Source of the DNA: an uncultured Lachnospiraceae bacterium | Lineage (GTDB): Bacteria > Bacillota > Clostridia > Lachnospirales > Lachnospiraceae | Assembly (NCBI GenBank): GCA_902776305.1 | Contig: CACYPS010000003.1 | Location: forward strand, 124,001-188,000 | DNA length: 64,000 nt | Direction: 5' to 3' | In this document: in pieces, positions 7,557-15,627 of the stretch | Numbering within the stretch: position 1 is the stretch's first letter | How the letters are laid out: every line of letters begins with the position of its first letter | Notes under the pieces: model-generated | The model's input: the letters and a program-made list of their open reading frames with translations, nothing else | Told to the model about the DNA's origin: nothing | Databases searched by the model: none | Translations under genes and position numbers: made by a program

Positions 7557-8632
7557 GAAACAAATATGAACTTGTCCTGTATCTTGTACGCAACAAAAAA
7601 CAGGAACAAATCAATTACGATCTTAATCGGCACTGCCGCCCCGTCTATCAGCATTTCCAGGAAATGGACACTCATCGCCGATATGGCACACTGAATAGCG
7701 GTCAGAGCAAAAAACTGGCTGAATGACTTGCGTTTACTCTCATTCGTCTTGAATACCAGTTTGCGGCTCAGGTTGTAATTGAGCGTCGCCGATATAATTC
7801 TCGCGATAACGGTACCGACAATAATCGGATATCTGACGCCTGTCAGAACATATTTCGTAAGATACCAGAAGAGGAAAATGTCGACCACTGCTGCGATGAT
7901 GGAAGTGCCGCCGAAAATAATCAGTTTTCTCCACAGGACCACATTAATCAAAAAAGTATGCTCGACTTTCCTGAAATGTGTCTCTGCCTCCGGATTCTGC
8001 GGCGGTATCCTGACAGGTACCTCCTCGATACCGTCTTTTATGAACCCGATCAGCAGTGCACAGTCATAAGCATACGTCTTCTCGGGAAACGTAAGGCATT
8101 TCTGTACACATGCATCGGGAATCCCCCGCAGACCGCACAGAACATCCCGCACCTTCGCTCCGAAGATCCATCTGAAGATCATAGTCATAAGATTGTTCGC
8201 TCTGATGCTCTCCCCTGTGATGTGAGGGCTTTCAAAATCTCTGACACCCTTTACGATGTTGCTTCTGCCTTCCAGCTTCTGTCTGTGAAGTATCTCCGCA
8301 ATTCGGTCAATATCCTCCACCAGATCCACGCCGTCCGAATTGACTGTTATGACGCCGTCAGCATGTCCGGAATACTTTCCTGTGTAATAGAAAAGGCCGC
8401 TCTTTATTGCAACTCCCTTTCCTCTGTTTTTGTCATGGTGCAGGACACGACATCCTCCGTCCTCAAGCGTATCAAAAATATACTGCTTGTCATCACGGCT
8501 TCCATCATCTACTACGATGATGTCTTCATATCCTGCTTCCATCAAATCCGCTACGTACATTATTAAATTATCGGGGGGATCATATGCCGGAATAAGGATT
8601 ACGCTTTCCTTTTTCATTCCGTCAATCACCAT
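7547..8632 (-). CDS. Family 2 glycosyltransferase fused to a GtrA-like membrane domain
   Basis: 361 residues. About 1-230 are a GT2 fold of the polyprenyl-phosphate sugar transferase type (ILIPAYDPPDNLIMYVADLM, DIIVVDDGSRDD, DKNRGKGVAIKSG). About 235-361 have four hydrophobic segments of the GtrA type (GGTSIIAAVVDIFLFWYLTK, YNLSRKLVFK). GtrA proteins are thought to move lipid-linked sugars across the membrane, so the chain may both make and flip a lipid-linked sugar. The usual metal-binding DxD reads NSDG, with Asn at the first Asp. The start at 8632 overlaps the ATPase gene by seven bases; an in-frame ATG at 8617 is the alternative. It is the third gene of an operon with STAS and anti-sigma-like proteins, an unexpected pairing. 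Confidence 0.85.
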   Translation of the reverse strand: MVIDGMKKESVILIPAYDPPDNLIMYVADLMEAGYEDIIVVDDGSRDDKQYIFDTLEDGGCRVLHHDKNRGKGVAIKSGLFYYTGKYSGHADGVITVNSDGVDLVEDIDRIAEILHRQKLEGRSNIVKGVRDFESPHITGESIRANNLMTMIFRWIFGAKVRDVLCGLRGIPDACVQKCLTFPEKTYAYDCALLIGFIKDGIEEVPVRIPPQNPEAETHFRKVEHTFLINVVLWRKLIIFGGTSIIAAVVDIFLFWYLTKYVLTGVRYPIIVGTVIARIISATLNYNLSRKLVFKTNESKRKSFSQFFALTAIQCAISAMSVHFLEMLIDGAAVPIKIVIDLFLFFVAYKIQDKFIFVSKK

Positions 8633-9036
8633 TTCTTTCTCAACTGAAGAATGTTTTTCTGATCTTCCCTCTTATACGTAACGTCGTCCATCAGTTTTCG
8701 CACAAGGAATATACCCAGACCGCCCGCGACCCGGTCTTCTGCCGGCAGAGACGTATCCGGCTGCCCTATACTGAGCGGATCAAAGGCGACTCCGGTATCT
8801 TCAAATGTAATAATCGCTTCCGGCACAGCAAGGTCCACATCAACAGAGATGACCGCTTCTCCAGGGGCATCCTTCGGATAGGCATAGTATGAGATATTGC
8901 TGTATATTTCATCCGCTGCCGTATCGATCTGCATCATTGCTTTCATCGGACAATCTGCCATTTCCAGCTGTTCTTCGATGAACTGCGTGACAACAGGAAG
9001 ATTTCCCAGAATGGCAGTTACAGTGATTTGTGCCAT
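8626..9036 (-). CDS. Anti-sigma-factor-like ATP-binding protein (RsbW/SpoIIAB type, HATPase fold)
   Basis: 136 residues from the ATG at 9036, chosen because AAGGAT stands eight bases upstream; the frame is open further but without a better site. The GHKL features are an N-box-like AADEIYSNISYYAYP, a G1-like ITFEDTGVAFDPL and a G2-like GGLGIFLVRKLMDDVTY. RsbW-type proteins bind and phosphorylate a STAS antagonist and sequester a sigma factor or another regulator. The STAS gene lies directly upstream, so the two are very probably a switch pair. No dedicated sigma factor is adjacent, so the output is unknown and may involve the glycosyltransferase downstream. Confidence 0.85.
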   Translation of the reverse strand: MAQITVTAILGNLPVVTQFIEEQLEMADCPMKAMMQIDTAADEIYSNISYYAYPKDAPGEAVISVDVDLAVPEAIITFEDTGVAFDPLSIGQPDTSLPAEDRVAGGLGIFLVRKLMDDVTYKREDQKNILQLRKKW

Positions 9037-9086
9037 ATGAAAATCCTTTCTCATAAACAAAAAGTATTTTCTGTTCCTACTCGTGC

Positions 9087-9383
9087 TTACTCTATAGTCA
9101 GAATACTGTCGAACCCGGTAACTTCAAAGATCTCCATGATCATCGGTTTTACATTCTTTACTACCATAGTCCCCTGCTTGTTCATGATTTTCTGCGCGGC
9201 GAGAAGTACTCTAAGGCCTGCAGATGATATGTATTCAAGCTGTCCGAGATCAAACACAAGCTCGTCTACCCCTTTGATTTCAGCATGAAGAACATCATCA
9301 AGCTTCGGTGATGTGATTGTATCCAGTCTTCCTGTAAGAGCAATTGTAAGCTTGCCTCCGTCTCTCTGAAGATTAATATCCAT
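9087..9383 (-). CDS. STAS-domain anti-sigma factor antagonist (SpoIIAA/RsbV-like)
   Basis: 98 residues, a complete STAS domain. The phosphorylatable serine region reads LGQLEYISSAGLRVLLAA, matching the D/E-x-SSAG-hR signature of RsbV and SpoIIAA, and an earlier LTGRLDTITSPKL forms the first strands. It is the first gene of a minus-strand operon with its own sigma-A promoter (-35 TTGAAA, -10 TATAAT) and a GGAGGG ribosome site. It should be the phosphorylation target of the neighbouring ATPase. The target regulator that the pair controls is not visible in this window. Confidence 0.9.
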   Translation of the reverse strand: MDINLQRDGGKLTIALTGRLDTITSPKLDDVLHAEIKGVDELVFDLGQLEYISSAGLRVLLAAQKIMNKQGTMVVKNVKPMIMEIFEVTGFDSILTIE

Positions 9384-9437
9384 ATACCCTCCCTGGCAGA
9401 ATAGCTGCCCAATGTATTTTTATTTAGTATACCATTA

Positions 9438-9465
9438 ATTATAAACGCCGTGTAACAATTTTCAA
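9438..9465 (-). promoter_or_regulatory. Sigma-A-type promoter of the STAS operon
   Basis: Minus strand: TTGAAA (9460-9465), a 16-base spacer, then TATAAT (9438-9443), 55 bases upstream of the STAS start codon. Confidence 0.7.
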
Positions 9466-9479
9466 GTTGTTATGACAAT

Positions 9480-10013
9480 TCACATCGGAATCAGGTACCT
9501 GATGTTCCTCTGGACAAATGTCAATACTACAAATGTGATGACCGTATCGATCGGAAGCATGACCGCATTGGATATGATCCTTCCCGGAAGAATCGCTGCC
9601 AGTCCGTATCCGTAAAGCATCACAAGCCAGACCGTGTTCAGCATAAGATTCACGACAACTTTTACCAGGAGCTGGGCCATGAATACACGCAGTATTGTGA
9701 CTTTCTGTCTGTAAAGTATAATGCCGTAAATGACAGCTCCGACGATCGCACTGATGGTAAAGCCCGGGAAGAAAGGTCCCGTGGGATTCATGATGTACTT
9801 GACTACGTCCATGACTCCGCCGAAGATTCCTCCTACTACAGGCCCGTACAGAAAATCAATGATTACATTCGGCAGGAACGAGAATCCCACTCTTATATAA
9901 TCTCCGATCCTGATAGTGGCAACATATCCGAGTACAATTGCGAGTGCGCCCATGATACCGCACACGGCGATGGCCTGAACCTTCCGGAGCTCATTTGCTG
10001 ATTCCCTGAACAT
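9480..10013 (-). CDS. folT: ECF transporter S component, folate-specific (FolT family)
   Basis: 177 residues with about six hydrophobic segments. FolT-type motifs include the N-terminal Ala-rich helix contacting EcfT (AIAVCGIMGALAIVLGYV), IRVGFSFLPNVIIDFLYGP, GGIFGGVMDVVKYIMNPTG and FFPGFTISAIVGAVIYG. S components capture vitamin outside the cell and associate with the shared EcfA/EcfA'/EcfT energising module, which is not encoded in this window. The folate assignment is strongly supported by the tetrahydrofolate riboswitch in its leader. The ribosome site is AAAGGAGGT, eight bases before the ATG, and is the element apparently masked by the switch. Confidence 0.92.
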   Translation of the reverse strand: MFRESANELRKVQAIAVCGIMGALAIVLGYVATIRIGDYIRVGFSFLPNVIIDFLYGPVVGGIFGGVMDVVKYIMNPTGPFFPGFTISAIVGAVIYGIILYRQKVTILRVFMAQLLVKVVVNLMLNTVWLVMLYGYGLAAILPGRIISNAVMLPIDTVITFVVLTFVQRNIRYLIPM

Positions 10014-10021
10014 GATACAAA

Positions 10022-10060
10022 ACCTCCTTTCGCAGTTATCCTCTAACTACATAAGGAGGT
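10022..10060 (-). promoter_or_regulatory. Shine-Dalgarno/anti-Shine-Dalgarno expression platform of folT
   Basis: On the minus strand ACCTCCTT (10053-10060) is exactly complementary to the ribosome site AAGGAGGT (10022-10029). The anti-SD strand runs into TTATGTAG (10048-10055), which can instead pair with CTACATAA (10071-10078) directly after riboswitch stem P1. Two mutually exclusive folds are thus encoded, implying translational control. Confidence 0.65.
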
Positions 10061-10077
10061 ATTATCCGAATTATGTA

Positions 10078-10175
10078 GCAGTGGGATGCGAACCCGGCAC
10101 CGCAAGCTACTGCTTTTCGTCCGCATGTCAACTCCCCGTACATGCAGCACTTAACGCGCCAGATTCTACTCTGCC
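10078..10175 (-). ncRNA. Tetrahydrofolate (THF) riboswitch
   Basis: The minus strand matches the THF (folT) aptamer in order: GGCAGAGTAGA at the 5' end, GCGCGTTAAGTGC, a GGGGAGTTG core, ACGAAAAGC, GCGGTGCCGGGTTCGCATCC, and a closing CTGC that pairs with GCAG of the 5' end (P1). It lies in the leader of a folate ECF transporter gene, the classic location of this class. Downstream elements suggest it controls translation initiation. Confidence 0.9.
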
Positions 10176-10237
10176 TTACAGTATTTACGAACGCTTTCCG
10201 CTTCGCGCAGCAAGCATTCATATTTATTTTCAGCGCT

Positions 10238-10266
10238 ACTATAACACAGTTTAAGAGATATGTAAA
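10238..10266 (-). promoter_or_regulatory. Promoter of the folT transcript
   Basis: Minus strand: TTTACA (10261-10266), a 17-base spacer, TATAGT (10238-10243), about 60 bases upstream of the riboswitch. Confidence 0.65.
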
Positions 10267-10294
10267 GAATAGTCACCTCTCCAGATCCCGGGCT

Positions 10295-11200
10295 TTATGC
10301 CGGATATCTCACAAGATGTCCGTACAGAGCACCGATCAGATTGGAATCATTAAAATACATGCACGTCATGACTTCCGGTTCCTTCAGATTATCCGGCATA
10401 ACGGCCATGATTTTTCCGATCTCCTCACGAAGCGTCTCAAGAAGAATCGGCTGCTCGCTGATTCCCCCGCCGATCAGGAATCGATCCGGATTCAGAACCG
10501 CATGCAGGTTCCAGATTCTGGTGGCGAGACCCGCGCAGTAGACATGCAGAGCGGAAACAGCTTCCTGATCTCCGCTGTTAATGAGCTCAAAAGCTTTGAA
10601 ACCGTCCAGTTCCTCGTAAGGAATACTCTTTTTTTCCGCTATCATGCCGATAAGTCCGCGTGCACCGCCGTCGCTGCCCCAGATATAACTGAAATCTCTG
10701 TTCTCACCATCCCTGCGGAGAATGTAACTGAATTCTCCCGCAAAGAAATCCTTGCCGCGAACGACTTTGCGGTCAATGATCACCGCGCCGCCAATTGCAG
10801 TTCCGATAACAATGACGACTCCGTCCCGGGCGTCACTCAGATTTCCTCTCCACAGCTCTGCCAGTGCCGCTGCCTTCGCATCATTCTCGATAGTGACCGG
10901 TACGCCGCATTTTTCCGAAAAATACGCAGCGATATTCATATCATTGACACAGAAAATTGCACCGCCGCTGTAGGCGTACCCTGTTTCCACATCGAGAATT
11001 CCCGCCATGCTGATTGCGATGCCGGCAAGAGAGCCGTACTTTTCCTCGCATGCATGGAACTGTGTCTCAATCGAGTCGAGAAATCTCTGTCGGTCATCCG
11101 CAATGCTCGGAAACTTTCCTTTCTCGATAAATTCGCCCTCTGCATTCATGACTGCATATTTTACGAAAGTTCCGCCAACGTCCACTACAAAGTAATTCAT
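10295..11200 (-). CDS. ROK-family sugar kinase-like protein
   Basis: 301 residues with the ROK/ASKHA features: an N-terminal phosphate-1 loop VDVGGTFVKYAVMNAEG, IENDAKAAALAELWRGNL carrying the catalytic-type Asp, the phosphate-2 GTAIGGAVIIDRKVVRG, and the adenosine-binding GGGISEQPIL. The CxCGxxGC zinc motif of ROK glucokinases and repressors is absent, and there is no DNA-binding N-terminus. This makes it more like BglK-type (beta-glucoside) kinases than Glk or NagC. The substrate is not determined. The start has GGAGACCGGAG upstream. It is monocistronic, ending just before the folT promoter. Confidence 0.85.
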   Translation of the reverse strand: MNYFVVDVGGTFVKYAVMNAEGEFIEKGKFPSIADDRQRFLDSIETQFHACEEKYGSLAGIAISMAGILDVETGYAYSGGAIFCVNDMNIAAYFSEKCGVPVTIENDAKAAALAELWRGNLSDARDGVVIVIGTAIGGAVIIDRKVVRGKDFFAGEFSYILRRDGENRDFSYIWGSDGGARGLIGMIAEKKSIPYEELDGFKAFELINSGDQEAVSALHVYCAGLATRIWNLHAVLNPDRFLIGGGISEQPILLETLREEIGKIMAVMPDNLKEPEVMTCMYFNDSNLIGALYGHLVRYPA

Positions 11201-11386
11201 TTTCTCCGGTCTCCTTCCTTACGTGACGACATAGGATATTTTCTGACCTCACACGATTCCGCCGATATCCGAGACAGTTCATGCCGTCAGGATCAGTTCT
11301 GTATCTACATTATACCTTCTCTTCGGGAAAAAGGCATCAAAAACAGCGAACGGATGACAATCTGCGAACACCTTGCCCTGTGTACA

Positions 11387-12055
11387 TCACCCCTCTACAG
11401 TAACCGGCTCAGGATGACTGATCATATACTGCATCTCAATCTGCTTCAGGAATATTTCCATATACCCTTTCAGAATCACAAGATCATGGACCGGATACCT
11501 GTCCTCATAATGGACATAATCGTCTCCGAGAATTCTGATGAGATCCGGTGTGTTGATCAAATCCTTCTGCAGAAGATACTCCGCTATGACCTGATACAGA
11601 TTTTTTACAGCTACTTCTTCGGCCGGTTTCCCGAGTTCATCGATCGCATAGTCCTTGATCAGTGTTTCCAGTGCCGCGCAGAACCCGATGGCAGCGAGCT
11701 CGATATCTCCGATCTTCTCGGAGTTCAAAGCCTGGTTATACATGCGTATAAAACGCGGAGACACTTTTTCAAGCGTCTCATTTTTGTAGTCAAGCTTGCG
11801 GTCCGGATATATGCACACCATCTCGGCGTCACTATTCCCGGACTCTCTCAGATTGGCATAGAAAAATGTTTTATGGCAACCCGTACATTTCGCGGCAGAC
11901 AGCAGAAGGTTCGAACTGCCGGAATAGGCAAATATCTCCCTCGCTGTAGCTACGGCGTCCGTACCTACTCCGCAGTGCGGGCAGGTGGCCGGTTTGAGAT
12001 AATATCCGGTGTAGCCGCTCTGAAATTCATTGGCATTCTTTCTCAGAAAATTCAT
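11387..12055 (-). CDS. DUF4145-like protein with N-terminal zinc ribbon
   Basis: About 222 residues from the ATG at 12055, chosen because GGAGG stands eight bases upstream; the frame can be opened further at a TTG (12079) that has no site. The N-terminal quarter carries two Cys pairs, CPHCGVG and CTGCHKT, which look like a zinc ribbon. The C-terminal half is helical and resembles DUF4145/HEPN-type domains (AAIGFCAALETLIKDYAIDE). Proteins of this type occur near restriction, toxin and RNA-processing systems, but nothing here shows such a partner. Function unknown. Confidence 0.7.
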   Translation of the reverse strand: MNFLRKNANEFQSGYTGYYLKPATCPHCGVGTDAVATAREIFAYSGSSNLLLSAAKCTGCHKTFFYANLRESGNSDAEMVCIYPDRKLDYKNETLEKVSPRFIRMYNQALNSEKIGDIELAAIGFCAALETLIKDYAIDELGKPAEEVAVKNLYQVIAEYLLQKDLINTPDLIRILGDDYVHYEDRYPVHDLVILKGYMEIFLKQIEMQYMISHPEPVTVEG

Positions 12056-12272
12056 TACATATCCTCCATCTTCCTTCAAGTCTACCCGTATCCGTATCCA
12101 TGACAGGCTTCCGCCTCGAATACACCTTAAAGGCCGTCTTTATTTTTAAATATTTTCCGACACCCGTCAATCGAGTTCAAAAAGGATTCAGGAAAGTTTC
12201 ACATTTCAGACGCAGCTTAAAAGACGGAAAGCATTGTCCCGGGAAACATTTCCGGCTCGAGTTTAAATTGGA

Positions 12273-12301
12273 ATGACAAAGTCCGAAAATTGATGTACAA
12301 T
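12273..12301 (+). promoter_or_regulatory. Promoter of the MscS-family gene
   Basis: ATGACA (12273-12278), 17-base spacer, TACAAT (12296-12301), 29 bases before the start codon. Confidence 0.6.
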
Positions 12302-12330
12302 ACAGCCACACATAAAAAGAGGTATATAAC

Positions 12331-13200
12331 ATGTATTTAACAGATTCATTGACAAATGACGTTACGGCCGAGGTCATGGAGGAAGTCGCGGAGAAGATTT
12401 CTTTCTCTCAGTTCAGTCTTCCCGCTCTGAGGGATTTCGGTATAAAATTTCTGATCGCACTCGTCGTTTATTACATCGGGCACAGGCTTATCATTTTCAC
12501 ACGAAAATTATTCGTCAAAGCGGCGAGCAAGACCAACGCGGATGTATCGGTGACGCATTTCTTCGGTTCCGTCATGTATGTGATCCTGCACGTATTACTG
12601 ATTTTTATCATCGCGGGTCAGATGGGATTCGACACCAGTACTTTCATCGCGATCCTCGCAAGTTCAACGATCACCATCGGTCTTGCGCTGCGCGACAGTC
12701 TTGCGCATTTTGCGGGAGGTATCCTGATCCTTTTCACTCATCCTTTCAAGGTCGGAGACTACATCATCTGCTCGGCAGGCGAAGGTACCGTCAAAGCAAT
12801 AGGTATCGTGTATACGACGATCGTCACGCTGGATAACTGCTCGATTACCATTCCGAACGGCACTCTTGCGTCGGATAACGTGAAGAACTGCACCGCCTTT
12901 CCTTTCCGCAGAGTCGACCTCTTTGTCAGTATCGGTTACGACGAGGATATAAAAAATGCCAAGGAAGTGCTCTATACCGTCTACCATGACAATCCTAACA
13001 TCTCTAAAGAGCATGACATAAACATATTCGTATCCGAGCTCGGTGACAGCACCATTGTCCTCGGCGGTCAGGGATATGTTGAAAACAGGAACTATCTGAA
13101 AACAAGATGGGAGCTCACGGAAGGCATCAAACATGCTTTTGACGAAGCTGAAATCACGATTCCGTTCTCACAGCTCGATCTCCATGTCAAACCGGAGTAA
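12331..13200 (+). CDS. Small-conductance mechanosensitive channel, MscS family
   Basis: 289 residues. Three hydrophobic segments lie within the first ~130 residues. They end in the Gly/Ala-rich pore helix (ASSTITIGLALRDSLAHFAGGI), followed by the MscS middle beta domain (FKVGDYIICSAGEGTVKAIG, ITIPNGTLASDNVKNC) and a C-terminal alpha/beta domain. The size and order match the MscS core of E. coli (286 residues). It acts as a tension-gated emergency valve in the cytoplasmic membrane during osmotic downshock. The ribosome site is AGAGG, eight bases before the ATG, and the gene has its own promoter. It is followed by a long double hairpin that probably ends the transcript. Confidence 0.93.
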   Translation: MYLTDSLTNDVTAEVMEEVAEKISFSQFSLPALRDFGIKFLIALVVYYIGHRLIIFTRKLFVKAASKTNADVSVTHFFGSVMYVILHVLLIFIIAGQMGFDTSTFIAILASSTITIGLALRDSLAHFAGGILILFTHPFKVGDYIICSAGEGTVKAIGIVYTTIVTLDNCSITIPNGTLASDNVKNCTAFPFRRVDLFVSIGYDEDIKNAKEVLYTVYHDNPNISKEHDINIFVSELGDSTIVLGGQGYVENRNYLKTRWELTEGIKHAFDEAEITIPFSQLDLHVKPE

Positions 13201-13206
13201 GCGAAA

Positions 13207-13293
13207 GGGCTGTCGCATAAGTGTCAGCAGAATATATCGCAGACATTTTCACATAGAGTCTGCAATATGTTGCTTTACTTAATGCGACAGCCC
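13207..13293. repeat. Double-hairpin element with GGGCTGTCGCA/TGCGACAGCCC ends (copy 1)
   Basis: GGGCTGTCGCAT (13207-13218) pairs with ATGCGACAGCCC (13282-13293); an inner GCAGAC/GTCTGC hairpin fills the loop. It sits between convergent genes seven bases after the mscS stop and probably acts as a bidirectional terminator. A second element with the same outer ends lies at 59423-59510. Confidence 0.65.
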
Positions 13294-13383
13294 ATTTATT
13301 CTTCGCGAGGTGCAAGTTATGTGTCGATAATACGCGCGCAAAGTGATACTCATTTTCATCGTTAGTTCAATCTTCATCTATGT

Positions 13384-14763
13384 TCATCCGTACATCGCAG
13401 CGAGCAGCGCGTACACGTCCCTGTTCGCGTTCCACATCGATGAAAATGCGCTTATATCCAGAGGACAAGTCCCCTGCCCTGTCTCCAGCGTTACCGAAGG
13501 AATTCCCTCTTCCCACATGAAATAATCGGAACATCCGCCTGCAAGGTGCCAATTATATTTCTCTGAGACTGCCGTAGGATATCCTGTGACATTGTTGAGA
13601 TTAATGGCCAGATTCCTGTCCGCGGCCAGAAGATTCTCATCCTCCACGCCGTAATTCCAGTAAATCAGATCTCCCGCGGAGTGATAAGAAATCACTGCCA
13701 CCGTCGGATTGGCATGCACCAGATTGATGATGGCCTGAGTCTCTACTTCTGACGCCGGCGCGACTCCCTTATGGCAGTCCGTCGACGGGACGGGCACACC
13801 GTCCGTATAGCCATCCCAGCCAACCGGAAAATTCTTATTGAGATCGACGCCGTTGGCATTGGCCTTGAATGTCTTCAGGTAATCCTCAATAGGTGCCGCC
13901 GTTCGCCCGAGTTGTGTATCAGATTCCCAGCAATACTGGATAATACCTTTTGCGGAAGCGGTCCTCATCGAATCTATTCCCAGCTCGGAAACAGACACCC
14001 CGTCCGGGTTGGCCATCGGAATAACATGCAGGCAGAAATTTGCAAAAAGATCCGGATAGGATCTGTCACCGTAGGTCTCCCCGGCTGCATAATTCTTAAG
14101 ATAATACTCGATCTGCTTCATAGCCAGAAGACAGTTTATATACTCTCTGGAATGGACCGTATATTGGATCACGACATGATTCGGCGCCGCCGGATTCCCC
14201 AGAGTGACCGCATAAATCTGCCTCAGATCCTTCGTGACCCCGAGCGTCTCGTATGTGAAAATGCCCGGATAACGCTGATCAAGGAAATACAGGTCCTTGA
14301 CCATCTGTTCGTATGTATATACAGATGTCGCTGTACTTACAATATCCGAATCCTCACCCGGCATCTCACCCAGATACTGCTTCATATCATGTGTGCTGAT
14401 GTCATTGACATCTTCGGGCTTTGAAGGTACCGGCGTAGTCGTCGGTTTCTTTTTCCCTGACTTTTTGGGTTTCTGCGTCGGCTTCTTCGTCGGCTTCTTC
14501 GTTATATTTGCCTTCTCTGCCTCATCCGAGGTCTTTACATCGGATATATCGCCTGAAATATGTGCCGCGCTGCTGTCCGCTTCATCCGAGACCTTCACAT
14601 CCGCTATCCCAAAGCCGGTCAGCCCCGACATGTCGGACAACACCGGAGGAATAAAACTTCCTGTCTTCACATAGAACATGACGCTGAAATATGCTATGGC
14701 AACGGCAATCAGCCCGGCAAGTACTGTAAAAAAAACGATTGCTCCGGTATGTTTCTTCTTCAA
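13384..14763 (-). CDS. Membrane-anchored M14-family zinc carboxypeptidase
   Basis: 459 residues. One N-terminal hydrophobic segment (about 10-30, AIVFFTVLAGLIAVAIAYFS) anchors it. A low-complexity Thr/Lys/Pro linker follows (about 85-115, repeats of KKPTQKP type, wall-spanning in appearance). The peptidase domain occupies about 140-459. Zinc ligands are visible as TVHSREYINC (His and Glu) and SYHSAGDLIYW (His), with NPDGV, DLNKNFPVGW and the catalytic Glu in VTLETGQG. Family members cleave C-terminal residues or gamma-D-glutamyl links in cell-wall peptides. The start is TTG at 14763, supported by a very strong GGGGGGAAAACC site and by starting just before the anchor. It is the last gene of a four-gene minus operon. 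Confidence 0.9.
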   Translation of the reverse strand: MKKKHTGAIVFFTVLAGLIAVAIAYFSVMFYVKTGSFIPPVLSDMSGLTGFGIADVKVSDEADSSAAHISGDISDVKTSDEAEKANITKKPTKKPTQKPKKSGKKKPTTTPVPSKPEDVNDISTHDMKQYLGEMPGEDSDIVSTATSVYTYEQMVKDLYFLDQRYPGIFTYETLGVTKDLRQIYAVTLGNPAAPNHVVIQYTVHSREYINCLLAMKQIEYYLKNYAAGETYGDRSYPDLFANFCLHVIPMANPDGVSVSELGIDSMRTASAKGIIQYCWESDTQLGRTAAPIEDYLKTFKANANGVDLNKNFPVGWDGYTDGVPVPSTDCHKGVAPASEVETQAIINLVHANPTVAVISYHSAGDLIYWNYGVEDENLLAADRNLAINLNNVTGYPTAVSEKYNWHLAGGCSDYFMWEEGIPSVTLETGQGTCPLDISAFSSMWNANRDVYALLAAMYG

Positions 14764-14774
14764 GGTTTTCCCCC

Positions 14775-15614
14775 CTATACTCCAGGTGCGTTTCCATGGC
14801 GCCGACGAGAAGCTGACACCGTATACATCCGGCGAAGCTTCTCCCGCTCTGTATGTCCCAGGCCGTATTCTTCCTCAAAATACGTGTCAATATCTCCATA
14901 TTTGTCTGCAATCGCGTCATAAATAGCGTCCACCGTCTCGGAAAAAACTCCCTGGGACAGGGTGGACACATCACGCATATTCCGGCTGATGCGATTCAGT
15001 ATTCGATGTTTTTCATACTCAGCCTTCAGCAGGTCCCGCCTGTATCTGTTCGTCAGCATATAGTCTTCCCGGGCGGTCTTCTCATCTACGCCGAGAGCCA
15101 GCAGGATGAGTATCGCTGCGACCCCGGTCCGATCCTTACCTGCCGAACAGTGAAAAGCCATAGGAACACGGTGTTCCAAAAGCAGTTCGAACATTTTGCG
15201 GAATGCGCCGTTGTCGAACAGTGTCTGCACGTAAAAACCTCGTACCAGACTTCCCACTTTATCGCGGCCCTTCTGTTTCAATACCATCTTTAAAAGAGCC
15301 GCGGGCGAATAGTCCACTTCCGTGTCGTCATCGATCCTGACAGCACTGATCGGATAATACTCTTCGCTCACCCCGATCGGATCCGGCAGCTTTGCTCTCT
15401 CACTGCCGCTCCTGAAGTCCATCAGAGATACGATCCCGAGCTGTGCAAATGTCTCCAGCTCTCCCGCATCCATCTCTCCAGGTGCCGCGCACCTTATAAG
15501 AAGCCTTTTTCTTACCTTTCTGCCGTCCTTTGTGATATATCCTCCGAGGTCTCTCACATTCATCTCATTTCGAAAGCCCGGTACGGCATGGGGCAGTTTT
15601 CGTTCTCCTGTCAT
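14775..15614 (-). CDS. Tyrosine-protein phosphatase (Y_phosphatase3 / DSP-like)
   Basis: 279 residues. The phosphatase P-loop reads HCSAGKDRTGV, matching the HCxxGxxR signature with the extra Lys typical of bacterial lipid/tyrosine phosphatases (MptpB-like). NVRDLGGYITKDGRKVRKRL near the N-terminus and LMDFRSGSERAKLPDP before the loop also fit. It is cytoplasmic, with no signal peptide. The gap to the M14 gene downstream is 11 bases and to the methyltransferase upstream 13 bases, so it is co-transcribed. The substrate is unknown; phosphotyrosine or phosphoinositide activity is possible from family knowledge. Confidence 0.9.
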   Translation of the reverse strand: MTGERKLPHAVPGFRNEMNVRDLGGYITKDGRKVRKRLLIRCAAPGEMDAGELETFAQLGIVSLMDFRSGSERAKLPDPIGVSEEYYPISAVRIDDDTEVDYSPAALLKMVLKQKGRDKVGSLVRGFYVQTLFDNGAFRKMFELLLEHRVPMAFHCSAGKDRTGVAAILILLALGVDEKTAREDYMLTNRYRRDLLKAEYEKHRILNRISRNMRDVSTLSQGVFSETVDAIYDAIADKYGDIDTYFEEEYGLGHTEREKLRRMYTVSASRRRHGNAPGV

Positions 15615-15627
15615 ATATCCCTCTCCG

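Noticed and set aside
10082-10105. tRNA T-arm-like sequence (GCCGGGTTCGCATCCC on the minus strand)
   Set aside because: It is embedded in the THF riboswitch; there is no acceptor stem, D-arm or anticodon arm around it.
10142-12103. Long open frame of 653 codons on the plus strand
   Set aside because: It is antisense to the ROK and DUF4145-like genes and the folT leader, has Cys/His/Arg-rich composition and no ribosome site or family motif.
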